From Benincasa hispida (Eukaryota > Streptophyta > Magnoliopsida > Cucurbitales > Cucurbitaceae), in the NCBI RefSeq assembly GCF_009727055.1, contig NC_052359.1:8663733-8727732 (forward strand): 64,000 nucleotides of DNA, read 5' to 3'. The notes beneath the pieces are model-generated. The model saw only the letters and a program-made list of their open reading frames with translations. It was not told where the DNA came from and did no database searches. The stretch's first letter is position 1, and every line of letters begins with the position of its first letter. A program made the position numbers and the translations under genes. Positions 46,461 through 56,187 of this stretch are shown piece after piece.

Positions 46461-48131
46461 CTATATTTTCTCTCCTTCATTCACAACAAGCTTTCCCTCG
46501 TTAAAATCACAGGCTAAAATGGGCACACCAAGTTGTTTCTGCAGTTTCTTCACCACAAACACTTCTGGCTCCTCACAAATACTCACCACTGTTCCCATCC
46601 TTCCGAGCCGACCCGTCCGGCCAGCTCGATGTGCATAGTGAATTGAATCTGTAGGCAGATCCAGATTGACTACAAGATCGCATTCAGCAATGTCCAAACC
46701 CCTAGCTGATAATTCATTGGTCACTAAAACTCTCAATTCACCATTCTTGAAACTTTTCAACGTAGTTGATCTTGCAAGTTTTCCCAGATCCCCATGTAGC
46801 TCTGCCGCAGTTATCCCACGAGCCTTTAACTTGAAGACGACGTCCCTTAGTTGCTTTGTGTGGTTCATGAAAACCATCACGAATTTCGCATCAAGTGCAT
46901 GAATGCATCGTCTTAACACATCAACCTTATGCTGCAACCTTGATGTACAATAGTAGTGTTTTAAAGAGGGAGGTAGAGTGTCAATGGCAGTTTTACTCTG
47001 CAAAGTTGAATTCAACGTTGATCCAGAAGAAGGCACTCTCAGATTAACAGGTCCCGAGAGAGGAACTGATTCGAGGGGGGCAACCTTGTTGGCCTTGACA
47101 AGAAGAGGGTCACACCCCCAGCTTTTAGCTGCCCTTACTACGGAGAATGGCACTGTTGCAGACACCATGACTAACCGTCGCTCTGCCCTTCTTGCTTGAG
47201 TGTTTTCTGATCCTGGTGAATTGGCACCTGATCTTCTTCCAACATGTTCCAATATACGATGCATGTCTTCCCGGAAATTAAAGGAAAGTAGTTCGTCTAC
47301 CTCATCTAAGATCAAGAAGCTACAACCATGGGTGTGAAGCTTCCCTGCTGCACTAATCTCTGCAATCCTTCCTGGTGTCCCAACCACAATGGCAGGTTTG
47401 TTTTTCTTTAAAGCTTCCTCCTGTCTTGATCGGTTCGCACCTCCAACAAGCTGCTGAACTACTTTTCGATTTGCAGGTCCTAATATCTTCTCAACCTCTC
47501 TCACAATTTGCATTCCCAACTCCCTTGATGGAGCTACAATAACTGCTTCTATCTCCTTTTTCTTTCCAGGATCATCATTGTAACTCGAAACTGTATTCTT
47601 AAACGGACCTATTTCTGAAAGGATGGGAAGAACATATGCCAATGTTTTCCCAGAACCCGTGTAAGATTGAATGACAACATCATGTTTTTTCAAAATGGTG
47701 GGAATTGATGCAGATTGAATGTCAGTAGGAACTGTGAATCCTTCACTCTCTAACCTCTCTATCAATGAATCTGCCAGACCAAGCTCAGAAAATGACTTGG
47801 CAGCAAATGGAGCCATCTGTGTTTCTACCAAATTTCTCGCTCCAACAACCTTCTTTTCATTGTTCCGTACAATCTTTACTCTACTTTTCGAGATATCCTG
47901 TGGAGAATCCAACTCGGTAACTTTATTATTCACTTTGCTCTTGCCTGTCTTCTGAAACTCACTTTTGAACCCAAGGCTGGCAAGAGTAAGGGGTCCATGG
48001 TTCAGCTCAGCCTTGTTAAGACAAAACACACCACTGTGAAACAAAGTCGATCGACAAACTTGCGGTAACTTATGGAAGGGAAACGACTCTCCAGCAAACA
48101 GAAATAACCTGCCTGGTACTAAAGCATTCAT
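46461..48131 (-). CDS. RH47: DEAD-box-family RNA helicase, mitochondrial RH47/ISE1 type, single coding exon
   Basis: A 556-aa uninterrupted frame. The first 40-60 residues are basic and hydroxylated with few acids, as in a mitochondrial presequence. Helicase motifs are in order: Q motif with Q139, motif I SYTGSGKT (156-163), Ia PSRELG (201-206), GG (230-231), TPGR (252-255), motif II DEVD (276-279), SAT (324-326), motif IV around 418-424, TNELSARGLDI (471-481), and HRAGRTGR (501-508). The protein should unwind or remodel RNA using ATP. Arabidopsis RH47 (ISE1, EMB1586, At1g12770) is a mitochondrial helicase needed for embryogenesis, and its loss changes plasmodesmatal transport. Motif II is DEVD rather than DEAD, and motif I has SY where AQ is usual; all catalytic residues remain. 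It converges with the PATROL1-like gene; the stop codons are 2.09 kb apart. Confidence 0.95.
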   Translation of the reverse strand: MNALVPGRLFLFAGESFPFHKLPQVCRSTLFHSGVFCLNKAELNHGPLTLASLGFKSEFQKTGKSKVNNKVTELDSPQDISKSRVKIVRNNEKKVVGARNLVETQMAPFAAKSFSELGLADSLIERLESEGFTVPTDIQSASIPTILKKHDVVIQSYTGSGKTLAYVLPILSEIGPFKNTVSSYNDDPGKKKEIEAVIVAPSRELGMQIVREVEKILGPANRKVVQQLVGGANRSRQEEALKKNKPAIVVGTPGRIAEISAAGKLHTHGCSFLILDEVDELLSFNFREDMHRILEHVGRRSGANSPGSENTQARRAERRLVMVSATVPFSVVRAAKSWGCDPLLVKANKVAPLESVPLSGPVNLRVPSSGSTLNSTLQSKTAIDTLPPSLKHYYCTSRLQHKVDVLRRCIHALDAKFVMVFMNHTKQLRDVVFKLKARGITAAELHGDLGKLARSTTLKSFKNGELRVLVTNELSARGLDIAECDLVVNLDLPTDSIHYAHRAGRTGRLGRMGTVVSICEEPEVFVVKKLQKQLGVPILACDFNEGKLVVNEGEKI

Positions 48132-48960
48132 CTTTCCTAAAGTTTTCCCTAGAAATGATTACATAAGCTGTGATAACTCAACTCAGATAACCCAGCAAGG
48201 AAAATTGCAACCAAAATTCTCTGAACAAGAATGAATTCCAATTCAAGTTGATGATTTTATATAAATCTGAAACAAGCAAATGCAAAAATCAGCCAAGATA
48301 ACAATGATGCTGCAACAAAGTAATATTCAATTTTTATCAAAGATTAAGAACCACACATCTGGCTTTCTTAATATATCGAATCAACAAAAATGATAATGGA
48401 CTGAAGATTTTAATGAAACGTGTATCATTAATTTTGTTTACAAATAGAAAGAACCCAAAATACAAGTTGGCATTTTCTCAAACATCTGGTGGGCAAAGCC
48501 ATGTGAGAATATCAAAACGCTCGCTACCCAGCTGAATTAATGCATATCCAACTGCAAGACTGGTTCCAACACAGACAAACAATTAAAAAGACGACCATTG
48601 ATTTTCTACACATTAATGAAGCGCAACTCAAATTTTTCCCTCAAGTACGAGCCATGTAAATTTTATTGGGGCAAAAGATATGAAAAACATTGGAGCATGG
48701 AAGGTATTTAACTTTGAAATTTGACGAAGCAGAAGCTCAAGAAGGAGAATGGAAGAGAAATTAAGTGTGAAAAAAAATATGAAGAAGAAACTCCACTTAC
48801 AGAACAGTCCAGATGAGGAATTCGGTGGAGGAAAAAGAAGAAGAAGATGTAGATTCCGGCGATAGTTACTGCAATAGATCTCCGGCGAAGATCGACGGCG
48901 GCGGCGACCCCAGAACGGCGGAACAGAAGCGGATTTGGGCGACAATAAAAAATTAGCAGG
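48132..48960 (-). promoter_or_regulatory. probable 5' UTR with intron, and promoter, of the RH47-like gene
   Basis: On the minus strand a strong donor (T|GTAAGT, intron from 48800) is followed by good acceptors, the best being 'ttgcttgtttcag' (AG at 48267-48268). Splicing would join an upstream leader (about 48801-48950) to sequence just before the ATG at 48131. The 105-codon frame 48628-48945 crosses that donor and is therefore more likely leader and intron than a protein. Inferred without transcript data. Confidence 0.45.
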
Positions 48961-49039
48961 CGGAAGTGTGGGAGTGCCGGAAACTGCAGTGCTATCTAAA
49001 GAAAAAAAAAGTAAAGCTAAATAATAATAACAATAATAA

Positions 49040-49330
49040 TAATTTTTTGGGTTAAATTATACAAAATCCCTCTAAACTTTGTAATTTATGTCAAAAATAC
49101 ATTTGAAGTTTCAAGAGTTTAAAAAATACCTTTAAACTTTAAAGAACAGTTCAAAAGTACCATTACCGTTTATTTTGGATGGAAACTGTTAGTATTTATT
49201 TTCAAAAATACCTTTGAACTTTTAAGAAGTTTAAAAAATACCCTTGAACTTTCAAGAAGTTTAAAAAATACACTGAATGATAGATATGAACACAAACTAT
49301 TATACTCGTTTTAAATATCTTTAAATTTTA
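49040..49330. repeat. degenerate 'aatacctttgaacttt' repeats
   Basis: Five to six imperfect units of the form 'aaaaaatac(c)ctt(t/g)aactttcaag' follow one another. This is a common kind of plant dispersed repeat; no ends can be fixed. Confidence 0.45.
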
Positions 49331-49358
49331 AACAGTTGCATTAATACTCCTAGAGAAT

Positions 49359-49577
49359 GTTTAGGAGTGATTTGAAAAATAGTTAAAATCACTTTTGCAT
49401 TTTTAAAATAGTTCTAAAACATTTTCAATAATTCAAAACCAATATTGATAATATAAAAATTGTATTTAAAAATGAAAAATCAAATAGTTTATATTTTTGA
49501 ATAAGTAAAAGTGTGTTACAGAGAAATTATGACTATGACAAAAATGATTTTAACAATTGTAAAATCACTCACAAACA
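49359..49577. repeat. MITE-like element with 'TGTTTaGGAGTGATTT' inverted ends
   Basis: The left end 'tgtttaggagtgattt' matches the complement of the right end ('aaatcactcacaaaca'), and the subterminal 'gttaaaatca' is also inverted. About 220 bp, no coding capacity. The duplication is unclear. Confidence 0.6.
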
Positions 49578-50170
49578 TACACTTGGCCTTACAAAAAAAA
49601 GTTTAAAAATGATCATGTGATTAGTGTAGTGATCAATTTGTTTGAGATTTTTTCAAGTTCGAAAAGAACCAAATTTAAAACAAATTATAAAGATATTATT
49701 TTTTATAGATAGATAGATAGATACTCTTATTTCGCTCTCATTTGTTTAATTCTTACACCAGTTTTGTCACGACAAGATATAAACCAAAACTTCAAGTTAA
49801 AGTATCCTATAAGATTCCAAAAATAAAAACAATCTTCTCTTAAAACTTATCAAAACTATAATTAGTCAAACACAAAAGAAACGTGATTGATTATGAGATT
49901 TCTACATAAAAGGCTTATGACACATATTACGTTAATATCTTGAACATTTCATTTTTTACAAAAAAAATATCCATTGACCTCCCTATTTTTACTAATATAA
50001 GTGGCTGTTTACAATTTAGCCCTCACCTATGTTATTAATAACTATAATATATATATATATCTCATGCATATTCTCTCCCTCCCATGCATATGTTATCTCT
50101 CCCATAATTCACACTCATTTCTTCTTCCTTCTTCTCTTTTCTCCTTCCGACGGTGTGAGTTGCAGGCAGT

Positions 50171-50452
50171 AGACAATGGCGTGGGGAGAGAGAATCTTCA
50201 GTGTGGGCTCGAGCAGACAACAACGTGGTTGCAGACGGACGACGTGAGACAGCATGATGCGAAGCGAAGCTTTCGGCACCAGGCACGAGAAAATTCAACG
50301 TGGACTTAGGCAGATCCAATCGACGGTGGCGCATGCTTGAGCAAACGGACAACATGGCAAAGCTTTCGACACCAGGCACGAGCAGATCCGCGCGCGGACT
50401 CGGACAGATCCAGTCTACGGAGTTAGGCAAGAAGATCCGGTCGATAGTGGGG
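50171..50452. repeat. GC-richer block with a 93-bp imperfect direct repeat
   Basis: 'gcgaagctttcggcaccagg' at 50264 recurs as 'gcaaagctttcgacaccagg' at 50357, each preceded by an 'acggac.ac.tg' phrase and followed by 'cagatcc'. The block stands out in base composition from the AT-rich DNA around it. Open frames on both strands cross it without family resemblance. Origin unknown. Confidence 0.6.
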
Positions 50453-50459
50453 GTTTAAT

Positions 50460-51505
50460 ATAAACGATGATGATATAACTGTGATATATATAATCGTTTA
50501 TTTTGTATAAACAATGATGATTTTTGTATTTAGATTTCTTGTTTCGTGATATATGTTCTATGTTGAACATCAAGTCCACTTGTGATTTATATATTATGGT
50601 AGATATTTTTTTTGTTAATTTTTGACTACCTTGAATTTATGATATATGATATATACACACTTGTATATATGTTTTAAATTTCATGTTCTAAGGTATATTT
50701 AAAAATAACCATAAATATTTGAGTAGATATCATATGTTCTAAGGTATAATTAAAATTAACTATGAATATTTGAATAGATATCAAATATATTTACCAATAT
50801 ATTTCATAAATATTTTTAGAATGTTTCCAAATAAACAACGAAATATATTACATGTACAAGTGAACAAACAATAAAACATTTCACATAATAACAAATATTG
50901 ACATGAAAAACAAAATGGGAAATAAAATCATATTTAATTTCATTTTCTCTCTCCAAATGAAGATGGAAAAAAAATATATCAAATGCATTTTATCTCTACA
51001 ATTGAAAAAAATGCATTATATGATGATTTATATAAAGCATTGAATTTATATACTGTGGTATACTTCATTTATTGGTTAGAATATTTTTAAATACCTAACA
51101 AATGTTCTGAGGTATATTTTAAATGACCATGAAACGACATAAAAAAAAAACGTGAAACCAACAAAAATAGAAAAAAAATTCATTAAATGCATTTTCTCTC
51201 TCCAATTAAATTAAATAAAATGAAAATCTCAACAAATAAATACATTTTCTCTCTCCATTTGAAAATATGAAAAAAAATCATATTAAATGAATATTCTTTC
51301 CATAATAAATATAGTTTCTCTCTCCATCATTAAGAAAGTTTTGAAAATAGGGAAATATATATATAAATTGAGAATAAAAATAATAAAAAGGGTAAAATTG
51401 TCCAAAAATAATAGTAAAAGTATTTCTTGAAAAAATTCAAATTTAAACACATTTTTTAAATATAGAGCTTAAAGAGGGTTTTTATGTAAAAATCCCTTTA
51501 GTTAT
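50460..51505. other. AT-rich intergenic DNA with short repeats
   Basis: A 51-bp imperfect direct repeat starts at 50684 and 50735 ('tgttctaaggtata'). 'tttctctctcca' recurs near 50943, 51192, 51249 and 51314. No gene is seen. Confidence 0.5.
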
Positions 51506-51510
51506 TAACA

Positions 51511-52010
51511 CATGTTGGAAATGACTTTTGGACTTAGGCCCATAGCAAAAGTTGAGAGAGTGGGAAAGTTTTGTTCCACATTGGAAAATTTAGCAATGCC
51601 TAGAGGGTATAAATACCAAGACATGCTAGATGTAAATCCAAAGTGTGTTGGTGATGGAAGTATAACCGTTTTACTACATGCATGTGTCTTGTTTAGTCAA
51701 GTATAATTGCACTTGTGTGAAAAAGAACTAATTAAATGTTTTATTATTTTGCCAGTTTATGAGTGTTTTATTATTTTGCACATTTATGTTTGTGAACGCT
51801 TCCTCTTCTCCAAATCCTAGTCGTTCCGTTTCCATTCTTCTTATTCTTAACAGGTTCATCAGGTATGGGAGAGACAGATCTATATGTTCATACTATTGTT
51901 TTCTCATTCGTATTCTATTATGAGCAAACTTTTCTTCGATTCTAGTCCATTTTCTAGCGAGTGCACGCCTGAATTCGGAGGCTACTTTAACCTTGAGGAG
52001 CAACCGACAT
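51511..52010 (+). repeat. probable left LTR of the copia host element
   Basis: It starts TGTTGGAAATG, has a TATA-like 'ggtataaatacc' near 51609, and is followed by gag. The right end is approximate and no clear primer-binding site was found. Confidence 0.5.
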
Positions 52011-52079
52011 AGTGATTAACACCAAGGTCACATCACAATTTCTTTTAGGGTAGTGGTTCCTCCATGGCACAACAACTCT

Positions 52080-53112
52080 TCACGACATCTGCTCTAACAA
52101 TCAGAAAGCAATTATTTCCAGATGTCGATAAAAAAATGGTAAGGTCCTCCTCGATCTTTCGAAGCTCGAACCACTCGATGGAGCGAACTACCGCTACTGG
52201 TCTCAGAAATTATTGATTTTTTTTGAGCAGTTGGAGGTTGATTATATCCTCATCCCAAAAGTGCCAGTTAATATCAATAAGGTGACAAATGCCTCTGATC
52301 CAAAATCCTCTAAAGAACCCCTTGCTGTTTCTGACCAACCAAAATAGTCCTCCACCATCGATCCTAATAAATACGAGAAAGACAATAAAATGGTCCATGG
52401 CCATCTGGTGAATCATATCACAGATTCGATGTTCGATCTGTTCATGGTCTAACAGTCAGCAAAGGTAATTTGTAATACGTTGGAGTCCCAATATAGAGGA
52501 GATGATGCAGGCTACAAGAAGTACATCGTTGTTAAATGACTACAATTTCAGATGATGGACGAGAAACCTGTAGTGAAGCTGATTTATGAATATGAAAATT
52601 TGGTGGCCAACGTTCTGTTTGAGTGCATGAAAATGTGTGAGGTTCTCTAAGCAAATGTACTACTTGAGAAATTTTCCCCATCCTGGAGCGGCTACAAAAA
52701 CCATCTGAAACACAAAAAGTAGGATCTGACACTCTAGAAGCTGATCAATCACATGTGCACGGAAGAAGCCAACAAGCTAAAAGATAAGCTAATTTCTAGA
52801 AATTTGAATTCAATTATGCTAACTTGGTTGAATCTTCTACTATTAAAAAAGACAGGTTAAAAAATAACAAGAAGCAGTTTTGAAAGAATAATTCCTCTCA
52901 GAAGAAGGGACATCACGCAGTTGTTGGTGGGAAGATTGAAAAGAAGAAATTAATTTGCTATGTCTGCGGGAATCCTAGGCACAAATCCTACCAATGCAAT
53001 CAAAGGAAAGGAAGCCAAATTGGTGACCCACACCATAAGCTAATCTTGCTATGACATAATAGCTGCTATTGTGGAAGCCAAGTTGATGGAAAAATGAAAT
53101 TGACTGGATACT
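52080..53112 (+). pseudogene. copia gag with zinc knuckle, decayed
   Basis: It reads 'LDGANYRYWSQKLLIFFEQL' in the family's N-terminal domain, then 'MFDLFMV' and 'EEANKLKDKL'. After several stops it has a CCHC box C-x2-C-x4-H-x4-C (of 'CYVCGNPGHKSYQC', about 52957-52998) and 'DWILD', the start of the protease, at the very end. Not functional. Confidence 0.8.
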
Positions 53113-54414
53113 TGACATGTCATATCCCGCTCCAGATTACCTTCCTAACCTGGATGGAATGGTGACTACAGCAGTTACCAACCCTTTTGCTGGCACTTAT
53201 TGCCTATCTTACCTATTAAATATTGCTCAAACCCTGAATACATACAAATTAACTCAGAACTTAACACATTTACACTACAGGGTTTCACAGCACTGTTCAC
53301 ACATGGACATTACAATCTAGTGAGCCCCATCAAGAATACTAGTCACTAGACAGACACATGTGTACTAACTAACATAGGTCTTCAATTATGCTTCCTTCAA
53401 CCTGTTTCTTTAAGTGGCAGAGCAGCAGCAGAATAGTCTTTTGGGAACTGACCGCTACCTGAAAGAAAACATTTAAAAACGTGAGCTAGGAGCCCAGTGA
53501 GTGACTTGATAAAATGTAAATCTCATTCTTGAAAACATAATACTGGGACTTAAAATATACCAAAAAAACGTGTACATAAAATCTTCTAAACCATTGTATC
53601 TGAAACTTGAATCTTAGTTCAGAATGAACATTCACTGCTCCAATTCCCAACATCAAGTCATGGCCAGATGAAACCTCTACCTCAACCTGTTTATATTAAA
53701 CTATGGCTAGAAGAGATCCCTACGTCGATCTCTTAAAACATACCGATGGCATCTCGAGCAACATCTTTAAAACATAAACGTTGATAACAACTCTTAAACA
53801 TCAATAATCATCATTAATCCCTAGTTGAGAACGAGCATACACTGCTCTAGCTCCCAACGTCTATTATCGGCCAAGACCCATACCTTGGCCTCTCATTCAG
53901 ACCCACCTATATACACATGGAGATTGCTATGTACCGTCAACACCCTAGGTACATTTATTCAGATACCTTCCCTACCTTCAGTATCCCTATTCATTATGTT
54001 TAGAAATACCAACGCATGTATTTTGGAAACCTTAGGTATTTAAAACATAGTACGTCAAGCTTCATTCAACCTTAGCTTTAACCCTAATGCATGTTTCATA
54101 CTTTTCGAAATAAGTTGGCTTAAAACATATTGAACTAGCATGTAAAACCACTAGCATGCATTAGACATGGAAAACATACTTGGAAACTCATACATTAGTA
54201 AACATCATGCATTGATAAACATTCATAAGTATTAGAAATTTCAAACTATCCTTCTAGTGTAGAAGAATATACGACTGCATTTATCCTTAGTTGAGAGTGA
54301 ACTACTAGTTCTAACCTTCAACATCAATCTTAGTCGGGGAGAACCCCTTTTGCTCAGTCCCTTGACGTTGTATTACCTACGTGCACGTGATTATAGCTGA
54401 GTACTGTCGTACCT

Positions 54415-54695
54415 TATGTACCTAACTAGGATACCTTCTCATTGTCCTTCAGTATCCTCAGGTACTTGACTAGGATACCTTCTCATTGTTCTTCAATATC
54501 CTTAAGTACTTGACTAGGATACATTCTCATTGTTCTTCAGTATCCTTAGGTACTTCTGCTTAGATACCTTCTCAAACGTTCTTCAGTATCGAGCTGCTAA
54601 GATACCTTCTCAAATGTCCTTTGGTATCAAGTTGGTCCGGTACCTTCTCGAATGTCCTTCGGTACCAAGTTGGTCAGATACCTTCTCAAATCATA
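54415..54695. repeat. short tandem-like units inside the 3.0-kb solo LTR
   Basis: 'gataccttctcat(t)gt.cttcagtatcc' recurs about every 50-55 bp, seven or so times, with drift ('ggtaccttctcgaatgtcct' in the last units). Confidence 0.7.
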
Positions 54696-55039
54696 AAATG
54701 GAGTTACTTAAACATGCTGAAAGTATTTGGACAAAATAACATATTTAAATCATATCAATTTCATGGAAAACATGCTTTACTTAGCATGAGAAACAGTTTC
54801 ACAAACACGTTGCTTGACACTTCATTTAAACACTTAGCATGAGAAATATCTTCAAGAAATCACAGTTTCTAAATCATTAAAACAGTAAGTCATCACATAG
54901 TCACTCACAGCTCGTTGGCCTCTTAACGGGTTATACGCCTCTTCTAGCTCTTCTTTGATTGAAAGAACATAATTCCCAGTTAAACTACTTAGAATTCTTA
55001 GCAAAATACCTCAAATAGTTCATTTACTAATGTAACTTT

Positions 55040-55290
55040 TATCAACAAAATCAGCATGACTAGCGAGAAAATCATCATGAGCAAGATCACCCACATGAGC
55101 GAGATCATCCTTATGAGCGAGATTTACCATTCCCAGCGAGATTTGGCACTTTCCAGCGAGATTTAGCGCAAAACCACCGAAATCCAGTGCAAACTAGCGA
55201 GATTTCTGTCCCTAGCGAGACCCACCTCTCGCTCTCGCTTTCTCTCTCTCATTCTCGCTCCCTCTCGCTCTTGCTCACTCTCGCTCTTGA
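55040..55290. repeat. 'gcgagat' / 'tctcgct' motif cluster in the 3.0-kb solo LTR
   Basis: At least seven copies of 'agcgaga' on the plus strand are followed by about ten 'ctcgct' motifs in the next 100 bp, so the two halves can pair with each other. The same motif marks the solo LTR at 15570-17389. Confidence 0.75.
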
Positions 55291-56187
55291 GCTTCCTGCT
55301 TAATCTTCCTAAGCAGCTGTCTGCTTATGCCCAGATCCTCTGTTACAACTTTAAAAATTCATAACTCAAAATCCAGCTCTCATGAAGAAATTTTCTTCTA
55401 CAAACATGTTTAGAATTGAGTTAGCAACATTATTTTAAAATTTTAGCTCAAAATTTCTCGTCCTTTAATCTAAAGATTCAAAATTTCATCATTGGCCTAA
55501 TTCAAGTAGCTGACTGCTTGTTCAACAATTTCCAGTTCAACTTTCAAAATTATATAACTCGATTTTCAGGCCTCATCTTAAAAAGTTTGATTCTACAAAG
55601 TTGTTTATAACTGAGTTAACAATATTACCTCAAATTTTTATCTCAAAACGCTTCGTAATTCGTCCTAGAGCTTCAATTATTCACTGATGGCCTAGATTCA
55701 CCTAAGAAACGAACCCTTCGTTTTTATTTTGCCCCCCCGGCCTTATTCCGGCAAGTTTTCCTTCCAGCAGCCTAGCCACAGAAATTAGACACATAGAGCT
55801 TTCGAATACCACTAGAATTATATAAATAGCCTAAGTAGTCTATCCAAACCGACCCAATGAATTTGACCTTCTTGCTTATATTACCGCCCAAAATCCAGCA
55901 TGAACCCTCCTTATGCCACCTAGCCCACTATTGGTGATGAAGGGCTAGGATTTAGAAAATTTCCTTTTGTAACTTCACTCACAATATTACTTCAGCACTA
56001 CTTCTTATTAGATGGCATTGTCTCATTCATATGCTTATTATGCATTCCATCTTCTATCCTTCCCGAGATATGACATTATTTAGCTCATTAGAAGACATCA
56101 CATTACTTAAAGTAATTAGGGTTCGGGTTTTACATGACACTGGAGCTTCAAGACACTTACTCAAACTGAGAGCTCTTTCTGATGGAG

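Larger units (their letters stand above)
53118..56134 (-). mobile_element. 3.0-kb solo LTR (probable Ty3-gypsy) inside the copia protease, TSD TGACA
   Basis: It begins TGTCATATCC and ends GTTTTACA. TGACA flanks it at 53113-53117 and 56135-56139. Without it, the host reads straight from 'WILD' into 'DTGASRHL', the aspartic protease active site. On the minus strand it begins TGTAAAACCCGAACCC, like large gypsy LTRs. It contains repeated 'gagcgagat/tctcgct' motifs (55040-55290) and a series of 'cttctcaaatgtccttcggtac'-like units (54420-54690). No internal region is present. Confidence 0.88.

Noticed and set aside
48628..48945. 105-codon minus frame upstream of the helicase
   Set aside because: It crosses a strong splice donor and lies in the probable leader and intron of the helicase gene.
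50062..50430. 122-codon minus frame and 102-codon plus frame over the same GC-richer block
   Set aside because: Both come from the same duplicated block; neither has a recognisable domain, so I report the repeat and not a gene.
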